The notes beneath the pieces were generated by a model that did not search any database, was not told the origin of the DNA, and saw nothing but the letters and a program-made list of their open reading frames with translations. From Echinococcus granulosus (Eukaryota > Platyhelminthes > Cestoda > Cyclophyllidea > Taeniidae), in NCBI RefSeq assembly GCF_000524195.1, contig NW_020170381.1, forward strand, positions 1,493,419-1,511,023: a DNA stretch of 17,605 nucleotides, in the 5' to 3' direction. Below are positions 11,501-17,605 of this stretch, one piece after another. Within the stretch, counting starts at the first letter, position 1; every line of letters starts with the position of its first letter. The position numbers and the translations under genes are program-made.

Positions 11501-12367
11501 ATGGTAGAAAAGTCTTGTATAACCAGCATTATAGTACTTACACGGTTTCGACAAGATATATTTCATCCATTAGTTGCCGTCTGTTTAGTGCGAATTTCCT
11601 TACACCTTGCGAAATTTGAACAGTTTTTAACAGATAGGTGTACTAATTGCACAATTTTACACTTAGCTGAGGCGCTGTGCACATACTGCCAGCCACGGGC
11701 CTCCGAGATTTACCAGAAAGAGACGGAGCGACTGCGCTCATTGGAGGCTCGCTACGCTCGTCTTTGGACCGAGTGTCAGCGCTGTCAAGGCAGCATCCAC
11801 GAGCAGGTCATCTGCGCTAGGTCAGTCGGTGTTTGTTCTCTAGTTCCTAATACGATTTGAAGAAATGTTCCGTCAGATTTTGGGTCGTTTTTGTTTTTAT
11901 AACCTATTTCAACATGAATGTTGCGGAACGGATATCACAGTAGTATGCCACTACTTTCCCCTTTATCCTTTGCATCTTCGTCACAATAAATCATCAGAAT
12001 ACTCTCGCTAATTTGTGGTGCTAATTAATTTCCTTTCGTACCTCAATGCGCACGGTTAATTGTTTCCTACGTCATCTTTTAAAAGCGCTTAGGCCATTGT
12101 AGTCTAAACAGCCTCTTGCGTCCATTCATTTCCTTTAAAGCACCTATCGTGCATTCTACATTAGCTTACTTTTATGGACCAATGAGTATGAGAATTGATA
12201 TTGGTCTCTGGTTTTATTTAGTCAGAATCCGTTAACTCTGAATGTTAATGTGCACTGTTTTATACTTTAGCCGTGATTGTCCAATCTTTTATATGAGAAC
12301 AAAGGCACAAACTGACCTTGATGAACATGTTAACATTATAAAGCGATTTGGAGAACCTTCTTGGTAG
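5561..12367 (+). CDS. POLD1: DNA polymerase delta catalytic subunit (15 exons, complete)
   Basis: This is the B-family replicative polymerase with 3'-5' proofreading that, with PCNA, makes the lagging strand and fills repair gaps. Exons: 5561-5848, 5939-6209, 6477-6604, 6670-7003, 7411-7577, 7796-8041, 8245-8523, 8683-9056, 9370-9613, 9791-9928, 10209-10381, 10788-11179, 11355-11474, 11667-11820, 12271-12367. All junctions are GT-AG and keep phase, giving 1,134 residues (human 1,107). Visible motifs: Exo I FDIEC (Asp333, Glu335), Exo II NMQNFD (Asp419), Exo III YCLKD (Tyr528, Asp532), Pol [10 protein letters not shown] (Asp619), Pol [16 protein letters not shown], Pol C YGDTDS (Asp782, Asp784). 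CysA is Cys1039, 1042, 1056, 1059; CysB, the Fe-S site, is Cys1088, 1091, 1101, 1106. The ATG follows an in-frame TAG 21 bases upstream. The N-terminus lacks the human basic KR-rich signal, so exon 1 is the least certain part. Extra residues lie at 6793-6879 and about 8893-8960. Confidence 0.95.
6811..6876 (+). other. In-frame 66-base GT...AG segment inside POLD1 exon 4
   Basis: This piece begins GTGCTG, ends GGACAG after a pyrimidine-rich run, is a multiple of three and has no stop. It encodes 22 of the extra residues lying between [13 protein letters not shown] and TRCQLEVD, which human POLD1 lacks. The adjacent intron at 6605-6669 is 65 bases, nearly the same size. It could be a short intron that I have left in, an alternatively spliced exitron, or a true insertion. 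If removed, the protein would have 1,112 residues. Confidence 0.5.
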
Positions 12368-14857
12368 CTGGACGGAGATCCCATTATTTTTTCAATCAAT
12401 TTCTTTACAATATATCGAAGTTTAATAAGTGATATTGAATTCCTCATTTGCATTGCGGGAGCTCATGGGTAAGTTGAACAAGGCTTGATATTTTGCAGCA
12501 GACATAAGATGACTGAGATGAGCCTATTTCATTCAACAACACTGTTATGCTACGCAGTTTTTGGAGGCCGCGAAGCTTGTACCTTGTTGTCAATGGGTAG
12601 GATGTGATACACAGACGGAGCATCGTTTGCCAACGGGGCAAGGTGAGAGGTATAGCCAGTAGCTGCTCATCGAAACAGTTTGAAGGTAACAGTTTTGTGA
12701 GACGGCAAAGTCCCAAGGCTGATCTCGACCTTACGCAGCGGGTGGGTTGTGGGTCCCGTTTACTTGGGGTCGGGGTAGCCTGTTTCATTTTCGCTGCGCC
12801 TACCCTTCAGAGACACCATATTTCGTAAATTAACAATGGGAAAAGTGTAATTATGGCCTGGAGGTATTTCTTTTGTCGAGTGGTTTCTTGTTTAAAGAGC
12901 GCGAAACGATAACTCATTTTTCCTACATTCCTTCGTGGACTGCTTTTAACGTCCCACATCCTGTTCCATGTACAATTCGGTTGCTACCCTGATTTATCCC
13001 CCAAAAATTTAGAGCAAAACCTAATTTGTTTATGATTCGTGTGGGAATAAACGACGAACTTGATCATTAACATATGTGCGAAATATCCAATAGTTGTTAC
13101 CATCTTTATAAATAAGTGGGCATCGCTTTACGTTACGTGAATTTCAAACATTTTGCAAATTAATGCGCGGGATTTAGTTTTTCCTTTACAAAACCGAACT
13201 GGGAAGCTGAATCGAAAACATTTATTGTTGAAAAATACGACGTATTAAATGGATTACAAACCAGCACGCTTAACTAGGTCGAAATAAAGGCATGTACGGA
13301 AAAGGGGAGCAGCATAAGTTAATCGGATGATCTACCCTTTACCCAATGAATCAGTGGCTCGAAGAATATTGCGTAATGACCTTGGGGTACCTAAAGCATT
13401 AATACCACTCATGTTGGACTAGAGCATTTACAAGGCGTAATAAGTCTGGTTACCAGTTTGATTGTTTATTTTCTACTCTTAATTTCAAGCGATCCTATTG
13501 GCCAAATATTCGTTTCCACCAAATATCGTAAAATAGAAATGCAAAAGTGGATCTCACTTTTTTTGAAAGGAATTCCCAGATTTATCTCACGGAAGTGAAG
13601 GAGGTATATTTTTTCATGTTGGCACTAGAAAAATTAGGTTAAATGCTTTTTATCGCATTAGACTTCAGACGGAATTTCTAGGTTTAAATGATGCGGCATC
13701 ATAGCCTATTGTACCAAATGGTAACGGTACCTCAACTCCTTGTACCCTGTAATTGCCCTCGTTCTAGTTATCTTAGAGAACAGACTTTGATGTAGAATGG
13801 AAAACTTTATATTGTTTACGTCACTGAGGATTCTAATGTGGGACGAGAAATAGTAGATCCGCATACTGAGTTTTGAGGAATCTCCAGCCGAAAGGGCTAA
13901 TACTCAAGTTAATCTTTACCTGAGTTAAGATGAGGACGGGTATGGCCAATTTAAGCCCCACATTTATAGGGTAGCGGATACTTTTGGAGTTTTGCATGAA
14001 GCTATCATGGAGGCACAATCGTTACATTCTACGCGCACACCCGCTTGGATGATCGTGTTGTAATCGGCCTTCCCTAACAGTCCTAATTTTTCATCTAAGA
14101 TTCCAGATTCTTTGTGAAAAAATCGATACATGGGTCGTAGCTGTGGGTAGGACGAAGAGTTCTCTCTAGGCAGGCTAGAGACATAGATGTTCGGAGAGAT
14201 GCACACGAGAACGCTTCGTCAGTGTTTGAATTGCTCCCAGCAATTAGGTGTACAACATCGCAAGCCCGAATGATGTTGAGTTATCGTGCTAAATCGTTCG
14301 GTTGTGCCTATATGAATATATTACATCTTATAGCCATTCCGGCTATTCATTCGTCAGCTGACAAGGAACACAAGTAAAGAATAGTTTAACGACGGGACGT
14401 GTCGGTCCTCCTAATCACCCAAGTAAAACGACCAGTAGATGTAGGCGCGGCTTTTCAAGAGTAGTACACCTCAGAGACGACAGTGTGTAAACGGCAACAT
14501 GGAAAAGCCTATTCTTAATTTATGAACGAGATTGAGGACCGACAAAGAGGACGAAATTTCATGCGTTTGAATGGAGGTGGACAGGATGTTTCATGTCCTG
14601 ATTGGATTCATTGAAGCCTGTGGTACAACGGATGATAAAGATGGATAATGGCGGGTCGCAAACATTAATTGCAAACGTACAAATAAACTGCCTCACAATT
14701 GTTAAATGGCATTTTACGTAGTCAGTATCGTCAGCGAGCACATTGGAGCACTTTGAATGATAGTGATATCAGGAGTTATTCAACACATCGTAGCATTTAA
14801 CCCAATGACTGACTCTGCATTTCATTTATTTCATTCTAAAACAACCTATAATTGCAG
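12368..14857. other. Stretch without a supportable gene between POLD1 and the 14.9 kb exons
   Basis: After the POLD1 stop I see no recognisable protein, RNA gene or mobile element. The open frames at 12444-12788 (minus) and 12604-12828 (plus) overlap on opposite strands and look like chance. The first plus-strand AATAAA I noticed after POLD1 is at 13046-13051, about 680 bases beyond the stop. Closer variants such as AATAAG near 12424 might serve instead. A short ATG-led frame at 14522 could be a 5' exon of the tentative gene that follows, but nothing confirms it. Confidence 0.5.
13046..13051 (+). terminator. Candidate POLD1 polyadenylation signal AATAAA
   Basis: Perfect AATAAA on the plus strand about 680 bases after the POLD1 stop codon. 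The hexamer is common in AT-rich DNA and no GT-rich downstream element is obvious, so this is only a candidate. Confidence 0.2.
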
Positions 14858-15776
14858 GATCCGCGCGGAATAGACAAATCGAAAAGAAATGCATTCCCTC
14901 AGACCCTCGGTGATTTCGCACGGACCTCAATCCCAACTGGTACCATTGCAGGTAACTAAGACCATTCTGTTACCCTGCCAATGTCATCAATGAGTACAAG
15001 ACAGAATGGCAAAGGCTGCTCCAAAAACCATCTTGAAAAACCAACGTCTCCCAAGTTTAACCTTTTTAAAGTCTAACAGACACTTGTGAACAATTGAAAA
15101 GATTCAAGACACGAGCGTTTAAAATCGCAATCTGTAACAAACGCGCCGAAGTCCGCTCGACTCTGTTCATCAATGGGAACAAAATAGACATTGAGCCTCA
15201 AAGGTTAAGATTCTGCAGCAGCCAAGCGCGAGAAACCTTATTGCACTTCCAATCAGGAATATGTGGACCAGGTTAGCGATGTACTAAATCGGAACAGCCT
15301 ACACAAAACAAGAGCAAGTCCAAGTAAATGTCGGCCGCGACAAGATTTCTACCCAAAAAGGGGTTTTACTTGGAATTTATCGTGTTTCAGATGTCACCGA
15401 GGTCAACAGTTGTAAATGATCAAACATTTCAGGCCCAATGCGTTAATCACAACACCCGAAGAGGGCAAGAAGTGTGGACCATCACTGGAACATTGGAACC
15501 AGGGCAGCTGTGAGTTCGCACAAGACTGAGTACACGAATCCTTAGGGTTCAAAAACCATTCACTTTGTGGAAGGATAATCATGAGGCAATCAAAATACAG
15601 GTTGCTTTGTCATTATTGTCCACCACACAAAATTGCAATGCTTAAAAATATCGTTGACTTTATTCAGGGAAACTGGAGTCACATGTGAAGCAACAAAGAA
15701 CGCATACCCTATTCAGCTCATAACAAAAACAGTTTACAAAACTAGAACGTACTGTTTTTGTAAAAAAAAAGCATGA
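14858..15776 (+). CDS. Tentative multi-exon gene, 3' part, product unrecognised
   Basis: I do not recognise the product. Five pieces can be joined in phase: 14858-14951 (after ATTGCAG, ending at CAG/GTAACT), 15080-15271, an 11-base microexon 15391-15401, 15433-15509 (ending at CT/GTGAGT) and 15668-15776, which ends in TGA. The joined frame gives 141 residues, including TCEQLKRF, FINGNKIDI, EVWTITGTLEPGQL, TCEATKNAYPIQ and a Cys/Lys-rich tail TYCFCKKKA. A plus-strand AATAAA follows at 15822-15827. Against it: no homology is recognised, no start codon or 5' exons were found, the microexon rests on a 31-base intron with a weak GTCAAC donor, the opposite strand is also open over part of 15080-15270, and the supposed introns are A-rich rather than T-rich. 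It may be spurious. Confidence 0.28.
15659..15664 (-). terminator. Candidate PSMD8 polyadenylation signal AATAAA (minus strand)
   Basis: The plus strand reads TTTATT, which is AATAAA on the minus strand, about 270 bases after the PSMD8 stop. If used, the PSMD8 3' tail would overlap the last exon of the tentative plus-strand gene. Confidence 0.4.
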
Positions 15777-15821
15777 CATATTAGTAGTCATAATAATACT
15801 GAAAAACAGCTATCCACCGGA

Positions 15822-15827
15822 AATAAA
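15822..15827 (+). terminator. Candidate polyadenylation signal AATAAA (plus strand)
   Basis: Perfect AATAAA 46 bases after the TGA of the tentative plus-strand gene and before the end of PSMD8. A second copy lies at 15904-15909. Its position fits a 3' end there, but only if that gene is real. Confidence 0.3.
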
Positions 15828-15935
15828 CACCCGAGTTGTACAGACATCATAGTCATTACTTGCAGGTAATCTATTGTGTCCTGAAAGCAGACTCAATTAA
15901 CGTAATAAAGTGACAAATCAACAAAGTGCACAAAA

Positions 15936-16926
15936 CTATATTATTTGTTCTAATTCGTGAGTATAATAAAGAAGAATTTTCGCCAGGTCAGTAGCAGGTA
16001 GTGCATTTTCAGTCTGCTTATTAGGCTTCGCGAACACATACTTGCCGTTAACCTGAGTCCACTGACGCTAAAATGCACTAATATAACAGTCACCAGATGG
16101 TACCTGTTTCGCATAGATCTTCATTTGTTCTGGTTTGGTAAAAAATAGCGCCTTAGTTGCTTCTTCAACGGAGAGCTCTTCGTAGGCAACTTCAATGCAC
16201 GAAGCTACTTCATCTCTTTAATACCGTAAAGTAACATCAATTACGTACCTAGTAGCATCTAGGAGGATGTCAATGAAGTAGTTGTAACGTTCCGATGGAA
16301 CATTTCCTTTAGAGAGGAACACTTTATGAAAACTACCCTCCATCAAGTATTGCTCCATTGAAAGTGGGTGCTTGATGTAGGCATTTGCATTAATTTCTTC
16401 TGATGATAAACGCTCAACTTCCTAACACAACTAATTAGGCGAAAGGAGTAATTACTGTGTGGAACTCAGCCAATCTTCCTTGTGCGAGTAGGCGTAGCAG
16501 ATTCAACCCAAACAATTCATATTTGTAAGGAGAACCAGGCAAATTGACTCTGGACATTGACGAGTGATTACAAACCAATAACGTACTTGTAATCACAGTA
16601 GTAACATTTCAATTGTGACATATAACGTTCGAAGGCAGCCATATCACGTTTCTCGAGAGATAAAATAGCGCCAATCTCCAGGGTATCACCTTCAAACAAC
16701 ATTAATTCTAGGAAACAGCTCACGTGCAATGAGAAGCTCCCTTTTAGAGGCGAATGTTTCACGATTTGGCATATAACAAAAACGCGTCAAGTCAAGCTTA
16801 AAAAGTATTAAACTAGGGAAGAAGTACCGTCAACTTTTCCAGTTTTTCTTGGCAAGCAGTTAAATCATGGTTCTTCTTGTTCCATTCTTGGGAAAGACAT
16901 TGAAACTTGCGCACAAGATCTTCCAT
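15936..16926 (-). CDS. PSMD8: 26S proteasome non-ATPase subunit 8 (Rpn12), 7 exons, complete
   Basis: This is a PCI-domain subunit of the 19S lid, which helps join the lid to the base of the 26S proteasome. Exons in transcript order: 16926-16828, 16796-16724, 16689-16587, 16549-16456, 16421-16249, 16215-16104, 16067-15936. They join in phase into 261 residues, matching the roughly 257-residue core of the human protein. Conserved runs: EWNKK near 14-18, [37 protein letters not shown] and [32 protein letters not shown], and the C-terminal [16 protein letters not shown]. Each splice junction restores the family alignment without gaps; for example ARD is split by a 34-base intron. The ATG follows an in-frame TGA two codons upstream. 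All six introns are 31 to 37 bases. The gene is compact, and its 3' end faces the tentative plus-strand gene. Confidence 0.93.
16068..16827 (-). other. Six consecutive micro-introns of PSMD8 (31-37 bases)
   Basis: Introns 16827-16797 (31), 16723-16690 (34), 16586-16550 (37), 16455-16422 (34), 16248-16216 (33) and 16103-16068 (36). Donors are GTACTT, GTGAGC, GTACGT, GTAATT, GTACGT, GTACCA. Acceptors are TTAAG, TGAAG, TCCAG, TTTAG-like (GTTAG), TAAAG, TTTAG. Every one is fixed by protein similarity on both sides, so these are not guesses from splice consensus alone. Such short introns leave almost no room between donor, branch point and acceptor. Confidence 0.88.
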
Positions 16927-17605
16927 CACTCATACACTAAGCACAGACAATCGACACAACGGTCAAGGTCAAGAGGGTTATTTGCCTAATTATTTCACGA
17001 ATTTATACCTTAATATTACATAAACACTAAGGCACAAGGTAATTTATAGGTGATGTGGCTAAATCATTCACCAAGACAATAATTTTAAAGGGCCTGTCAG
17101 CTCTGATAATGCAAAATGTGAATGACTAGGAAATCAAGTACCTAGCATTTGATTGTACGCATCGATTACCCAAATTACCTATGGCAATTTTGTTAGTTCT
17201 CCCCATATTCTATAATTTAAAGCCCTTAAGTTAAAAGAAATGATTATGTGTGACGTAACTCACTTTTGATACTACTATTACGCAGATGGTAAGTTCTAGA
17301 GGGGATTTGAGAAACATGTCACCTTTAAAGTTTGATAGTGTATTCGCAACTAAATGTCCCTAAAGCATGCGCTTGGTATCTAAACTTTAATATGAACAAA
17401 CATGCTGCACTGTAACCCCTAAGACGGGCATTGTTATGACTAATGGTATTCTGCTAACCTAATCGAATGCTACGCAAACAATTTTCGCATTTACCATCCA
17501 ATAATTTTCTACCATTTTCAAGGCAGTTTTTTCATTCTCCGTCCTAATTATTTATGGAACTCCGAGTCTTCCCTAAGGCATTTGGAAGGTAGGGTAGTAT
17601 TGCCT
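16927..17605. other. PSMD8 upstream flank, no gene seen
   Basis: This end of the window should contain the PSMD8 promoter and 5' leader on the minus strand. I found no open frame of note, no recognisable protein, and no RNA gene or repeat. The sequence is A/T-rich. No specific promoter element could be assigned. Confidence 0.5.

Noticed and set aside
12444..12828. Opposing open frames of 114 and 74 codons after POLD1
   Set aside because: They are antisense to each other, with no family resemblance and no splice context.
15080..15271. Minus-strand reading of the same stretch as a gene
   Set aside because: Open frames exist on the minus strand over part of it, but they have no phase-consistent neighbours or stop/poly(A) arrangement. 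The plus-strand reading fits slightly better, though weakly.
1..17605. CRISPR array, bacterial operon or mobile element
   Set aside because: There are no regular repeats, transposase or integrase frames, or terminal repeats; the genes are spliced animal housekeeping genes.

Overview
The window is animal nuclear DNA with spliced genes, standard stop codons and GT-AG introns. Three genes could be assembled exon by exon from conserved protein sequence. The seven shortest introns in these three genes are only 31 to 37 bases long, a size class well known in parasitic flatworms (trematodes and tapeworms). A flatworm is therefore my best guess for the host, by inference only; no species marker is visible.

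Layout: 1-2832 holds no gene I can support. A minus-strand MPN/JAMM metalloprotease gene, most like BRCC36, runs from its start codon at 4453 to its stop at 2833 in five exons. A gap of 1,107 bases separates it, head to head, from the catalytic subunit of DNA polymerase delta (POLD1) on the plus strand. POLD1 runs from 5561 to 12367 in 15 exons with every catalytic and metal-binding motif intact. The stretch 12368-14857 shows nothing I can call. A possible multi-exon plus-strand gene of unknown product follows (14858-15776). It meets, tail to tail, a complete minus-strand gene for the 26S proteasome lid subunit Rpn12/PSMD8 (16926-15936, seven exons). The end of the window, 16927-17605, is the PSMD8 upstream flank without a visible gene.

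How they relate: POLD1 (lagging-strand synthesis and repair), a K63-type deubiquitinase-like protein and a proteasome subunit are all nuclear housekeeping functions. The divergent POLD1/BRCC36-like pair could share a promoter. The most unusual signal is a split in intron architecture. PSMD8 contains only 31-37-base introns, and the first BRCC36-like intron is 35 bases. Five of these seven micro-introns start with GTAC, whereas none of the 14 POLD1 introns (65-450 bases) does. A second point is an in-frame GT...AG segment of 66 bases inside a POLD1 exon, encoding residues absent from human POLD1. It may be a retained or alternatively spliced short intron.
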